In this document: in pieces, positions 43,385 through 55,380 of the stretch
How the letters are laid out: the number at the start of each line of letters is the position of its first letter
How positions within the stretch are numbered: position 1 is the first letter of the stretch
NCBI GenBank assembly: GCA_020740775.1
Contig: JAHEWK010000015.1
Coordinates: 1,612,001-1,676,000, forward strand
Length of the DNA: 64,000 bases
Direction of reading: 5' to 3'
DNA from: Ilyonectria destructans
Taxonomy: Eukaryota > Ascomycota > Sordariomycetes > Hypocreales > Nectriaceae
Notes under the pieces: generated by a model
The model's database searches: none
Seen by the model: the letters and a program-made list of their open reading frames with translations, nothing else
What the model was told of the DNA's origin: nothing
Made by a program: the position numbers and the translations under genes

Positions 43385-45268
43385 CTAGGTCAGCTTGGTG
43401 AATATCACAGGCTGCTCATGATGGAAGGGAAAGAGATGCTGTCGTTGTTTTGTCGGCAAGAGCTGTCCCTTTTCATCAAACCACGTTGAAGGTAGTTTAA
43501 CGTCATAGCTGGAAAATACTGCGGCTGCAACCAGCCGAACTTCGGCCCAAGCAATGCTAGAAAAGGTGGGAGAGACATGTCAGAAGGGCCTTTTGATTCT
43601 TTACCAGGTTTAACTTACTGCATTCCAATGCAAATCCTCTGGCCCGTACCGAACGCCCCGAAGTGCCGCGATCTGTCGCGATACTCGGGCGTGTCATGTG
43701 AGCCTTCCCATCGGGAGGGGTCCCATTTCTCGGCATCGGGGAACACATCTGGATGACGGTGAACCGAGTAGAATTGGGCACCCACTTTTACCTACACAGG
43801 GTCAACCATCGCATAGACGGAGGCGGGGACTTCTGTTCCAAGGGAACTTACTCCAGGGTATATCTTGTGACCTAGAACGCGCACGTCCTGATTCGGTTTT
43901 ATTTGCCTCGTTTGTGAAAAAGCAACAGGAGGGTGTGCGCGCAAGGTTTCCTTGAGTGCCGCGTCGAGGAACGGTAGCTTGTTGACTACTGACAGCTCTG
44001 CCTCAACTCCCGGCCCAATACCAGCATCATGGAGTTCCTGGCGCAGCATGAGCTGTTGGTCTCGATTGTGAGGCAAGCCCATCTCCCAGATCAGCCAGGA
44101 AGAGGTATCGGCTGAGGTGAAACAGCCTGTTCGTCGAAGGTAAGCTTCGGCTTGGTCAATCTAGTTCACTTAAAGGGAAGCACTTTACCTGCAGTGAAGT
44201 GATCGATTGAGTCACTGGCGATATACATGGGTTTGGGAATGGCTGCTGACAGCCCATTTTCACGATACTTCTTCATGAGGAGGTCCATGTGTGTCGGAAC
44301 GTCGTGCTCGGCTGGTTTCTCTAGCTGAGAGTTGTAAATCTTCAGCGTAAGATCCTGCAGGTCCGACTCTCCATCACCCATTCCACGCAGCACTGTCTGA
44401 ATGAGTCCAAGAGACATGAGCCATCTCATGACATCTAAGGTTAAAATGGTTAGTAACGACAAAAGCTCGCATCTTGGGTCCAACATACTGGGATACCATC
44501 CCATTAGGATGACTGGCAATTGACTTGCGCGTTTCTCAATCGGAGGTAGGGTGAAGGATAGCATCTTTTGTTGAGACCGGTTTTCAAGGCTGTTTAGAGC
44601 TTCATTGGTACCGAAGATGATGTGTGACATGATGTCCGCGGCGAGCCATCTCAGCAGAGGATAAATATCCACTAATCCGTCGTGTTGGGAAGCCTCGAGA
44701 TCCATTTGTCTCCTGAGGCCCTCCACGAGTTGTTTGAAGACTTTCTGCCGTGGTGGAGAGGCAATCGCTGGAGCCGTATATACCGGAGCCACAATCTTGC
44801 GTCGAGCCATGTGGAGAGCTGCATCCCGAGTGCTGGCAACGTTTGTAACTCCCCATTGTTCAAGTAAAATAATGTTGGGTTTGTCTAGTTTGTTTGCTGA
44901 GAAAACATCCCGCAGACCATTTGCTGAGCGGACAGCTACTTCTGTCGGCGCCACATACACAATATCTCCGTATTTCTTATGAAGACGTTCAATGAACAGC
45001 TCCCGCTCGCCTGCGTACAATGTTAGATGGCATCTTAGGGAGGAATAGATACAATACCTCGGAGTTCATAGTATCGCAGGTACCAAACAGTCAACTTGGC
45101 CAACAGAGGCCCCGGAATTGGCGAAAGAAAGGCACGCAAGCTCAACAGAGAGCGTCGGGCGAGGAATAATCCCAGAGCGGTAAGGATAACAAGCTGGGGC
45201 ACCCCAAATGACAGCATTGCGGTCGAAGCGTCCGGCGGATACAAGAAAGACAAGGAAAAGCTCGCCAT
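43385..45268 (-). CDS. Cytochrome P450 monooxygenase, 527 aa
   Basis: Membrane-bound haem monooxygenase; substrate unknown. Six exons on the minus strand: 45268-45058, 45010-44489, 44434-44189, 44111-43852, 43791-43619 and 43556-43385. Introns are 48, 54, 77, 60 and 62 bp; the 54-bp one (44435-44488, TACTAAC branch) has no in-frame stop. An N-terminal membrane anchor (VPQLVILTALGLFLA) and proline hinge (SPIPGPLLAKL) come first. The I-helix reads HFTAADTSSW (about residue 325), the K-helix ExxR is in LKETLRAHPP, the PERF-like region is KWDPSRW and the haem loop is FGAFGTGQRICIGM with cysteine ligand. All essential elements are intact and the length is normal. Neighbours are an ABC pump, its likely regulator and relics of other redox genes, suggesting secondary metabolism or detoxification. 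Confidence 0.93.
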
Positions 45269-46233
45269 TGATCTGAATGGATTAGAAAATCAACAATGAT
45301 AGAAGTTCGAGGGCGGGGTTCGAGATAAAGGTTAATGTAAAAACACCTCTTTTATGGGAAATAACGCTTTACACAAATAGGTGATGTAGGCTAATTCTGA
45401 GCGTCTAGTTTAGGGAGAGCACTCAGTTTAAGACTGTTTAAATGTTGTTTGATGTATTGAATTCTGGTTGAGATGTCTTGTGGCCGGTGTCCGCGCGGAC
45501 CGACCGAGCAGCAATATCCCGAACTCTCTTGATAAGTATTGACCAGATATGGCGAATAGGGAGTCATGCATTACAACCGCGTAAGTTCCGCGACTCGACA
45601 CAGCCTCAAGATAGGATTTATCATAGCGCCACTCGAGCTTAGACTAATTAGGAAGAAGTCCCGACGAATTCCTGTCCTTTCCTTAATGGGATGATCCCTG
45701 TCACGACCTAACCACATCGGCCCCCGGCTGGAGGAACTTGGTTTTCGTTAATTGTTGTTGGCATTATGAGGCTGTGGAAAGAGGACAAATTGGAGTGGGG
45801 AGACGCGTGGTCGCGACGACGTGTCTCACTCGCTTATGAATGGCGTTACTCACATATGCATTATACTGACTTTAGTAACATCAAGAGGTTAGGGTGCCCT
45901 AGTACACACATACCCAGAGGGGGGACTAGAAGCTCAACAGTAAAAAAAAACACCAACAATAGTATCAACAATACAGACCATATATCCAGGACTTTCGTAA
46001 CATATTTTATAAATTTTATGAATTACGCTTAAACTTAGGTGAAAACAGCTTACGGGATTAAGAACCTGCTTGCTTGCCTGATTCCCTTTAATTCGTAAAA
46101 TAAATTATATTTCTCTCCATTAAGATAGTTAAACTGACAATTTGTACAGAAAAGTTAACCACTAAAAAGAAAGAAGCACCTATTAAATGCTCTAGCGACT
46201 GCTAATGGTACTCCAGTAGCCTTTAACTGGAGA
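45269..46233. other. Intergenic
   Basis: P450 promoter and ABC transporter 3' flank. A weak copy of the MATE-flank duplication lies at 45614-45683, and an AT-rich block at 45945-46150. No gene recognised. Confidence 0.5.
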
Positions 46234-49200
46234 TTACCACGGAAGCCAATTCTTAACAGACTTGATATATACCCACAGGAAAACGGAAAGATAGTTGGTG
46301 ATTGTAAAAAGCACAAATATGCCTAAACAAGGCCAGGCAAAGGTGGTGTTCAGGTTAATGGTGGACAAATACTAGACATTGTCAGTTAATAAACAGTGAC
46401 TTGTGGGGACAGGATCCGCTTACATCCTCCCCAGCGCTATACGGACAGTATCCACAAACATCGGTCGCGTCTGGATCTGCCAAATACCCGGAGCTGTTTG
46501 ACAGCCACTCTTGCGCATATTCGCCACAGGTCGAATTGGTGGGCGTGTGGAACTGGATAAGTTCTGTGTCCTTGCATCTCACATGCAGGCCGGATAACAT
46601 CTCTACCACAATACCCGAGATCCAGTACGTGAATGGCCCAATGTAATACATCGTATACCTCCACACAGCTGGCATGAGCGACTGGGGTTGCAAAACACCA
46701 TTGAAGAATTCGCACATGACAACAAAGAAAGGCATTATGCTGGCAGCCATCCCCGCATCGGCGCTGATATGTTTTGTTAGTGTCTGGAGCCTGTACCGGG
46801 TGCCTTGAAAGAGTTACCTTAACGCTGCGATCCACTGACCCCAAGACGTAGCAAACAAGTGGAACAGCATCATCATGAGAAATGTGTAGCCAGCTGGGGT
46901 CCCGAGTGGAAGTCCAACGAGGAAGTAAAAAAGAGCGTAGAAAAGCACGCTTCCCAACAACGCGTATGGAATCTCGGCGACAATTTGGGCTGTGCTAAAA
47001 GCCACCCAGCCGTAAATTCGACTTGGGTATTCCCGCCCAAGCCACACATTTCTGTTCTCGTCGAACATCATAGCGCATGCATTGATGAATTCTGGAACTA
47101 TCATCAGCACCAGGAAGCAAGAAAAGATTCTGTATTGCATTTCCGCCACGCCATTTCCAAGCTGCAAAAACAATAAACCGTTCAAAGCAGCATGAAAGAA
47201 TGAGCAATAGAGCCGAGAGTAGATATAATCTGGCGTACGCCAGTATTGTATCAATGTTCTCCGTGTCAGGAGCAAGACTTGGACAAATGTCGAAGATGCA
47301 TATTGTTGGTGAAGATCCGTTTTCACCCATTGATGATCGTTTGGCCTGGTGGATGTGATTTGATCAATCATATCCAAAACGCCGGACGCTTCAGGGGATG
47401 CACTCCAAACATCGCACCAATCTTCAGTCGCACGCTCGGAATCACGAGCGACAACTTGGATCAAAAAATCGGCAACATTTTGCTGGGGCTCGGCTGCAGC
47501 ACCATGCCTAGAGAAATAGTCCAGAACAGTTTTGCTGCCGTCACCAATATCTCCGAAGTAGTAGACTCCGCCTCGATTGAGTGCAAGGACGCGGTCGAAC
47601 TAAGCGATTAGTCAGAGAAAAACATTGAGGCGAAGAGTATGAAGAGTAGAAACGACTCACGAGCTCGAATTGCTCTTGGCTGGCTTGGTGGATAGTACAA
47701 ACAATAGCTTGACCAGCGTCTGCCAATTTTCTCAGTAACCTGACGATGCGCATCGCGCCTTGACTGTCTAATCCCTACGATATAGTTAGCAATTAGTTCC
47801 CGACATACTCCATGATAACTTACACTCGTGGGCTCATCTAGGAACAAGAGAAGATCCGGCTTGGCGCAGAGTTCTACGCCAATTGTTGTACGCTTCTTCT
47901 GCTCTAGTGACAATGTCCTGATCACCACATTCTGTACATCAGTCATACCAAGGACGCCGAGGACCTCATCCACGTATGCCAGCTTATCCTGCGCGCTTGT
48001 GCCTGATTCTTGTCTCAAAAGCGCGGAAAACTCGAAAGCTTCTCGGACTGTGCTGGTCTCCACATGAATATTCATTTGTTGACAGTAACCAACCCTTCGC
48101 CCGAATGTTGAATCGACCTTCTCGTTGCCGACTTTCATTTCGCCAGTCAATGGCCCTGAGCCTTGTTGGGTCAAAACCGTCAATACTGTGATACGTTTGA
48201 TCAGCACCATAGTCCAAACGGCTCAATAAAAGGGGACAGTCTTACAGGTGCTTTTGCCTGCTCCAGAAGCCCCGACAAGAGCCGTCAGCTTTGATGGTTC
48301 GCAAAAACCAGAAACGTCTTTCAAGAGTTGTTTCATGCCGCCCTTGTGCGGGACTTTGTAGTGTAAATTACGCCAGGTAAAGATTGAGCTCGAGTGAACT
48401 AGTTTGGTTTCCTCTTGTCTCGAGGTTGAAACCCTTGTAGCATCACCGTCGACCTCACCATTGACTCTCAGCTCGTCAGTGGTTTCCTCATCGCTTTTAT
48501 GAGTAGACTTAAGCTCTCGGCCACTGCGAGCAAACTCAAGGGCTGCGCCACCTCCACTCGCCCAGTCCACAGTCTCCGCCAGCCACATGTTCAGGAGTGA
48601 CAAGCCAATTGTGAAGAGAATAAGAATTCCGAAATTGCGACCGAGATTGCTGAAGCTGAAACCGAACTCGCTCGCAACGTAGGCGTTACCATCGAGACTT
48701 AGCTGACCCAGGGATGTACCTTTGGATGCACAGGTTTGAAAAGTTGAGTTGTTGTAGGTCGGACCGGCCGGAATGAGCGAATTTGACTGGCAGGCAAACT
48801 CCCGATTGAGGAACTCGGTTGTCATGATAATCTCATACGTATAGAGCACTGGTGTTAAGTACTGATAAAGGAGTTAGCAATATCGAAAGTGTAATAGGAT
48901 TCGCCCTACTCACTGCTAACCATCCAACCCAGGGCACATCAGAGATTAGACTGTCAATGGGCCTGATGTAACCCCCGCATGCGACGGCAAGTAACAAGAG
49001 GATCCCACAGTGCCTGAGTGCGACCTCCAGGCGAGAAGAAGCTGATCCGAAGGTGCGATAGAATGCGGTAAATGCCATGGCACAAAGAAAGATGGAGGTA
49101 GTGTACGTGAAAAAGGAAGCCGCCTATATGTCGCGTCAGTTTATGCTCAATTTGTAACGGTCTAGGCGAGAGTAGGTGTATTCCGGTCTTACATCGCGTC

Positions 49201-51068
49201 GCATCCCGCTGATGAAATATGCGATCAAACAGAAGATAACAGTCTGAATAAATATGGTGGGAATATCCATAAGCGTTTTCCCGAGTACCACAGCGCTCGG
49301 CCTCACTATCGCGTACCGTTTCTGGCGGCTGACGACAGGTCTGTCGAAAAACGCAGTTTCCAGTTCTGCCAACTGGAACCACGAAACCATTGCTGCAGAA
49401 TAGAAACAGAAACCTCCTCTCGAATATACGCCGCCGGTATCGCGCGGCATGTTGTAGAACATGGAGGAAAGCAGAAAGGCGCAAACAATTATGCAAAGAG
49501 CCTTCGAAATCAAGGCGACTTTATACCCTTTCAACTGCCAGAACTCCCTCTTTGTGCAGAGGAAGACTTGTCGGAAAAATGATGTGGTGTAAGGGGATCG
49601 AGATGATACGTATTTCGACTTTCGTTGTTCGGCCTGTTTCTCCAAAGCTACCGATGGAGGAAAGCATGCCTCAAGCGCTGCTTCATATATTCGAATGTCG
49701 ATTTGGACTTCCTCGAAAGCTTGACTATTTCTGAAGGCCCGTTCAAGGTCGATAGCGCCTCGAGGTGCGCTCGACTCATAGCCGTTGCGGATGTTCCCCG
49801 TATTGGCTGATACAATGCTCGTCAGAAAATCGCTGATTGATTGACGCGGGAGACGTTGGTAGCCGAGAGTGTTGAAGTATGCCTCTGCACTCTTCGCCGG
49901 CCCTTGATACAGCATCCTGCCTTGGTCTATGAGCATGACCTTGTCCATGAGATTGAATATTGTGTCCGAAGCTTGATAAAGGGACACAAGTGTTGCTCTC
50001 TGGCAAGCGTCAGTCATGATGCGAAGAGATTTGACGTAGTCAAGGGCAGAAGAAGCGTCTAAGCCACGGGTAGAGCCATCCCAAGCCTGAACAGAGGAGT
50101 CGGATACCAGAGACTCTAGTATTGACACGCGTTTTCTCTCTCCTCCGGACACACCTCTGATGAACTCATTACCGACTAAGGTGTCCATGGCATGTGTCAT
50201 ACCAAAGGTACGCCCGAATGTTTCCATAAATTCGGGAACCTGGTCCAGCTGTGTCTTGTGGGTCCTGTTGTGGAGCGCAAACTCCAGAGTCTGGCGAACC
50301 GTGAGGGTAGGTAGATGAATGTCATCTTCGGGTACATAAGAGACTGCACCTCGAAAACGTTCCGAAACTGTCTTTGGGGAGAGGCCAGAGTAGTCGATGG
50401 AACCTTTGATGCCGAGAAACGATGAATGATCATTACCGACTGTGCGAAGAAAAGTGCTACATCCTGAGCCGGGATTTCCCAGGACACTGGATTTCCATTA
50501 CAGAGTGAAGTCAGCCATGTTGTTCTGATCAAGTAACAGGAATTCCAAATAAGTAGGAGCATGATTGTTCTGGGTCTTACAGCATCATTTCTCCACCTCG
50601 GACCACTCCTGAAAAATCACGGATCAAGGCCTGACCCTCTTCAACTTTCGTAGGCCTTAGAATTCGCTTGAAAGTCCATTCGTAGATGTCTTGGAGAGTT
50701 AAAGTCCGCCAAATGGCGTCTCTGAGAGTCTTGACCGGTTTGGCGCCTCCTGGTTGGCCGTACGTTGTCACAGACTTGAAACAGACGCTCAAGGAGACAG
50801 GATGAGATTCAGCCCGGTTATAATCCCGCAGATACTGATCCAAGCTGGAAAGAGCTGGATCCAAGTCATTTGTAATCGCCCGATGTAGCTCAGCGACAGC
50901 ATCTTGGGCATCCGATGTCACAAAAACATGAGAAGCGTCGTCGCCATCATGTTCGGAGTGAATTTCAGGAGCGACGTTGGAGGTTTTGGGCCTCGATTGG
51001 GGCAAGCCTGGCATATTGAGGTATGAAATTATAAAAAAAAAAGACGCGAAATGATTCTTGTTCAACAT
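46234..51068 (-). CDS. PDR-type (ABCG) full-size ABC transporter, about 1447 aa
   Basis: ATP-driven plasma-membrane exporter of drugs and hydrophobic compounds. Nine exons: 51068-50581, 50486-49193, 49123-48914, 48861-48246, 48185-47824, 47774-47661, 47599-46818, 46763-46424 and 46371-46234; all phases join. Layout is NBD1-TMD1-NBD2-TMD2. NBD1 has the degenerate PDR Walker [10 protein letters not shown], signature [11 protein letters not shown] and [14 protein letters not shown]2 has [11 protein letters not shown], the [15 protein letters not shown] signature variant and [18 protein letters not shown]2 ends with a large extracellular loop rich in cysteine ([11 protein letters not shown]) and a last helix, [12 protein letters not shown]. 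The first ATG is 51068; a second at 51014 ([10 protein letters not shown]) gives a more usual cytosolic N-terminus. It is transcribed away from a Zn2Cys6 gene 377 bp upstream, which may regulate it. Confidence 0.95.
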
Positions 51069-51445
51069 TTGAGCTGTTGTCAGGACATGAGCTCGCCCAT
51101 GGCTGCTCGCTCGGGGTCTTTATACGCGAACAGTCGTCAATTGGCTTTGTAGTTTATTATCCATTTTAGGCAAGTGGGGCTGACTTTGATATTGTGTGGG
51201 CTCATGAAGAATGATCATCCGCACTATTCCGTACGGAGTCCCTCAATAGCGACATACGTAATCAACACACGGAGTTCCGCGGGTTGGGTACGTAATCAAG
51301 GCACAGACTGTCCTGCTCCATTCGTTTTCCGTCCCCTCCGAATATTCGCGTCATCAAGTGCCTCGTGAGCAAGGCTCTAACCAGCGCGACCTAGCCCCTG
51401 ACGGATAGACAGCTTCTCCCTTCTGAAACTGGACGTCTTGAACTC
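51069..51445. promoter_or_regulatory. Divergent promoter region with CGG-type sites
   Basis: The 377-bp gap between the ABC pump and the Zn2Cys6 gene contains CCGTACGG (51229-51236), an inverted CGG pair, and TCCGCGGG (51276-51283), which fits the yeast pleiotropic drug response element TCCGYGGR. These are candidate Zn2Cys6 binding sites; binding is not shown. Confidence 0.4.
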
Positions 51446-53136
51446 ATGAAGAACTGCTGGACTTGTCGGAAACGCCGGCATAAGTGCGATGGAACTCTCC
51501 CTCACTGCGAAAAGTGCCGCATCAACGGAGTTCAATGTCTCGGCTACGAGAAGCCTCTGAGATGGATCAGGGGCCTTGCCACCAGAGGGCCAATGAAGGA
51601 TCGCACTTTCAATCAAGCAAAACCGTCTCCACTAACCATAAAGGGGTACCCGCGGACTGAGATTGCCATATCTCTCTACAAGCCACCGGAGACCACCCGA
51701 CTGCCTGCTATATGTTGGCCACTGACGGAACCAATTTTACAAAACCTTGGCCACGATGCACGATTCCTTATCGACTACTGTAAGGCTTACTCTATTAGCC
51801 GTCTATTTTTTAGTCTATGACGCTGACCTTTGTTATCCAAGTTGTGCGGCGAGTTTGTCCGTTACTCACCCTCAGTGATTGCGCAAGAAACCCGTATCAA
51901 GAGATGATACCTCTTATAGGATCATCCAAGGCCGTTGCAAATGCAATCATGGCCGTGGCTGCTTGTCATTGCATTCATGACATGATAGGTTATCCAGTCT
52001 TCTCTCCGGCGGACCATATGTTAGGGTCGAGAACGAGCATATTCCAGAAGTATCCCAAGCCGGACCTCAACATCGCCGAGTCTGGAATGCTGAAGCGTTA
52101 TATACTGCTTAAGCAAAATTCTTTAAGCCAACTATCAGAGACTTTGTCGAATTTGCAAGGCTTTGCGGAGATCGAGGCATTCGTCGCGGCTGTTCTATTG
52201 ACGCTCCTGGAGCTTGTGGAAACCGGGGCTGGTTCTTGGAGCACCCATCTCGAAGGTGCTAAGAGATTGGTAGACATTACCCTGCATGGGAGTCAACATT
52301 TGAATCCCCCTCTTATGCTGGAAAGTCTCATTAGTGACCTTGATCTGTAGCTCTGTCCCGTCCGCACTAAGCCTGCTATTTGCTAACCCACCGTTTGTAG
52401 AATTGATACGCTGGGATCCACGCTTGTTCCCCCGGGCGCCTTAACCAGCCCGCTCCATCTACGCTCACGACTGAACAACGCGAGAGAATCGTCGCACGTT
52501 ACCTCTATAGGGTGTCCACCAGAGCTTTATCAGGCTATACACTTCATCTCCGCTCAACGACGAAGAGAATCTCAACCTGATGAATCTTCGTTGATCCTCC
52601 TACATGTCAGCGTTGATACACAAGCAGTTCGGGATAAGTTGCATCAAATTAGATGCTTTGACCTGCAAGCCTGGGCCAGTAGCATCACTGGCGCTAACAC
52701 TACTTCAGCTCAAATAGAGCATGCGGCTCAAATGCAAATCGCCCTTATTTGGAAACTCGCGGCTGACATCTATGCGTCTCGCATATTCTATACGCTTACC
52801 AAGGACACTGACTTCGTCATGCCTTCCGTAAGCGACTTGATTAGGGAATATGATTTCCTGGAAGAAGATGATGCATTATTGAAATGCCTAATCTGGCCGA
52901 CCTTTATGGCAGGTGCAGAAAGTACTTGTCCGGAACACCGAGAGTGGGCTCTGAGGAAGTTTGACCGTATTTGGCGTATCACGTTGAGCGCAAACTCCAA
53001 GAATGCAAAATGGGTCTTGATGAGTCTTTGGGAAAAGCACGATAAACACAAACAGCAGCCAGAGACACAAGTCGTTGACGATTGGGACTGGATAGCTGAG
53101 CTGTCTTCGCTAGATAGTCATTGGATTTTTTTCTGA
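51446..53136 (+). CDS. Zn2Cys6 fungal-type transcription factor, 524 aa
   Basis: Nuclear regulator, probably of the divergent ABC transporter and perhaps the P450 (inference from position). Exons 51446-51779, 51842-52346 and 52401-53136; introns 62 and 54 bp. The zinc cluster is at the extreme N-terminus (residues 4-31): CWTCRKRRHKCDGTLPHCEK followed by CRINGVQCLGY, spaced C-x2-C-x6-C-x6-C-x2-C-x6-C. After a basic linker, the rest matches the 'fungal transcription factor' C-terminal class: NPYQEMIPLIGSSKAVANAI, MAVAACHC, and a long helical region with LVETGAGSWSTHLEGAKRLV and AGAESTCPEHREWALRKFD. Splicing gives IDYFVRRVCPLL at the first join and SDLDLIDTLGS at the second. Without splicing, the frames are closed by stops. 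Confidence 0.88.
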
Positions 53137-53577
53137 GGATTCAAATATAATTTTATCGCGAATTCGATCACACCTGCGCTGGATAGTAATAATTTCAAGC
53201 CTGGCGGTTACAGTACGTCGGGGATCGGCGAGATTACCCCGGTGAACACTGTTGCGATGTGCATGATTGTCCAATAGCAACTGACTTGAAGTTTCCTTTT
53301 GCAGCTACAGCAACTCTGCTGGCAAAACATCCGTTGCCGCCGGGTATATCTGTCAGGACAACGAAAGGTGCGTCGGAGCAACTTTGCCCTCCAGCAAATA
53401 ATCAGCGCCAGATACGGGCTGCCACTAGATCCACTCTGCATATCTTAAGTTCGTTAGAAATAAAATCTCGGAGACTTTTCGATGGAAGATGTCGTTAGAA
53501 GAAATCCCAAATCACAGCCCGGTGATCATTGCAATTAATCTAGATCGTGTACGATCTGAAGAAGCGTCAGGAGAACG
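53137..53577. other. Intergenic
   Basis: About 440 bp with nothing recognised. Confidence 0.45.
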
Positions 53578-54003
53578 ATGGCAGGCAAGATACCAATTGC
53601 CACAACTGGCTGTTCCGATGGTAGAATCGGGTCCCCTCTGACTTAGCATTGCAGGGCCGTGGATGTCGAGCCTTTGCCTCTGGCGCGCAATTCACCAAGA
53701 TTATTAGCTGCCAAAGATGCTGGCATGGATTGCGTGCGGACAGATTTTAGGCCTGTAGATTCGGTCTCTGCCGCGATAGAGCAGATCAAGCAGCTCACCG
53801 GTGTCTCGCTGGATTATCTCGTCAACAACACCGGTCCGAGATACAGCATGCTTGTTATTCACGTGGACATCAACCAAGCGCACTACCTATTCGAAATTAT
53901 ATTTTTTCTATTATGAGAGCTATTTGAGCGTTTCTCCTGCTGCTTATAAGGCTGTATTATTTCAGACCTCAAAGCAGGCAGAAGCTACTTTATCTCACCT
54001 ATA
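53578..54003 (+). pseudogene. Short-chain dehydrogenase/reductase relic
   Basis: Starts with ATG at 53578 and reads MAGKIPIATTGCSDGRIGSP, the nucleotide-binding start of an SDR with substitutions in the TGxxxGxG motif. A TAG in that frame near 53641 and two compensating frame changes interrupt it. In the next frame it reads LALQGRGCRAFAS; the first frame then resumes with ARNSPRLLAAKDAGMDCVRT and LTGVSLDYLVNNTGPRYSM (the NNAG motif altered to NNTG). The catalytic half dissolves into AT-rich sequence from about 53890, with only SVSPAAYKAVLFQTSKQAEA-like traces of the YxxxK region. Clearly non-functional. Confidence 0.75.
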
Positions 54004-55380
54004 ATTATTAATAAGCTGTTAGATAATTCTTATTTTATTAAGAAAGAGCTATTAATTAGTTATATTACTGTTAAAAAGCTTTTTATAGCGGCGAATATTA
54101 TTTAGTTTTTTTTTTAACTTAACTTAATATTATTAGATAGATTAAAACTATATAGTATTCTAAAATGGTAGAAATAAACAGTAAATACTATATCTAATAC
54201 CAGAAGAAACAGTAGCTGAATAATAAGATTATTATATATTAGTCTCTACTTAAAGCTTTAATTTAACTCTTTTAAATAACTAAATATATATTTCTATAAA
54301 TTTAAAAATATATTTTACTTAAAGCTTATAGCAGTTATATTATCTTTTGAAGATTACTTTACTATATAATAACAGTATAAGAACCTTAAACTTATACTGG
54401 GTATTAGCAGGCTTTCTATATTATCTAAAAAGATAAGTCTTATAGTAGCTAGCTTCCGCTTAAAATAGGTTACTTTAGCACACTTCAGGAATAGCCGAAC
54501 TGGGCACACAAGCTGATAAGGGATGTTATTTTATTGGTGGGAGATGCACTTAGTGCGGACAGAGCCCGCGACAGCAAGAGTCTGAGATACCCTAGAGTTC
54601 GGGTTAAAAGGAGGTCCTGCAGCTAAGACCAGTAAGGGATTTTAATAGAAAGGAAATAGCAAGCACTTAATTAGATACTTCTGAACACAATAAGATAAGA
54701 AGGAATAAGAATGAAGGGATAAGAGCTGCTGCGATAGCTATTTAAATAGTAAAGCAGCAATAAAGACTATCTCGAAGAATTGAATTAAGAAAAGGGAAAA
54801 GCATGCCCTTCCTAGTAAAGGCCGAGCTGATCCTTTAAGTAGTATCTAGTCTAGCAAGCTAGACCTACTGTTATTAAACTCCAGTGTGTCTGTCAGCACT
54901 ATCACATTATAGATCGAGCGAGCTCACTGTAGGCTGTGGGATTGATATAACCCTATCAAGCAGCGTACTCCCACTGTATAAATAGACCCTGCCTTTTTCG
55001 CTATAAAGGGGTACCCTGGCCCCTCTTGTATTGCTGTTATACGCTACAACGCTATCTCACCTAATTATAAATCTCAACCTATACTTTCCCTTTTTAATGT
55101 AAAATAGTGCCCCTGTATAGAAAAGCAGAGTCTTATAATATCTTACAGGTTGTTTAGTAGCTTGTCGAATTGAGTGGGTTGTATGTCGGACCCGGTCTAG
55201 TTTGGTTATGCGGCGTGGGTTGATTAGTGATATGCCGACCTGGTATGGAACCTGTACACATAGATAATACATCCATCAAGCAACTACTCGTTTTCAACAA
55301 CGCAAACTTAGAATAGTAACGGGAAATGTAATATATAAATAGTATATTAGTTAATAATATAGTAATTCATCGAACAGCCT
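54004..55380. other. AT-rich, transposon-like decayed block
   Basis: 54004-54480 is extremely AT-rich (TTA/TAA/ATA words) and looks RIP-mutated. From about 54880 the sequence has LTR-like features (TGTCTGTCAGCACTATCACA start, TGTATAAATAGACC TATA box at 54977-54990), but no matching end or target duplication was found. Confidence 0.45.

Noticed and set aside
54886..55100. Possible second LTR
   Set aside because: LTR-like start and TATA box, but no defined end, inverted termini or target duplication could be found.
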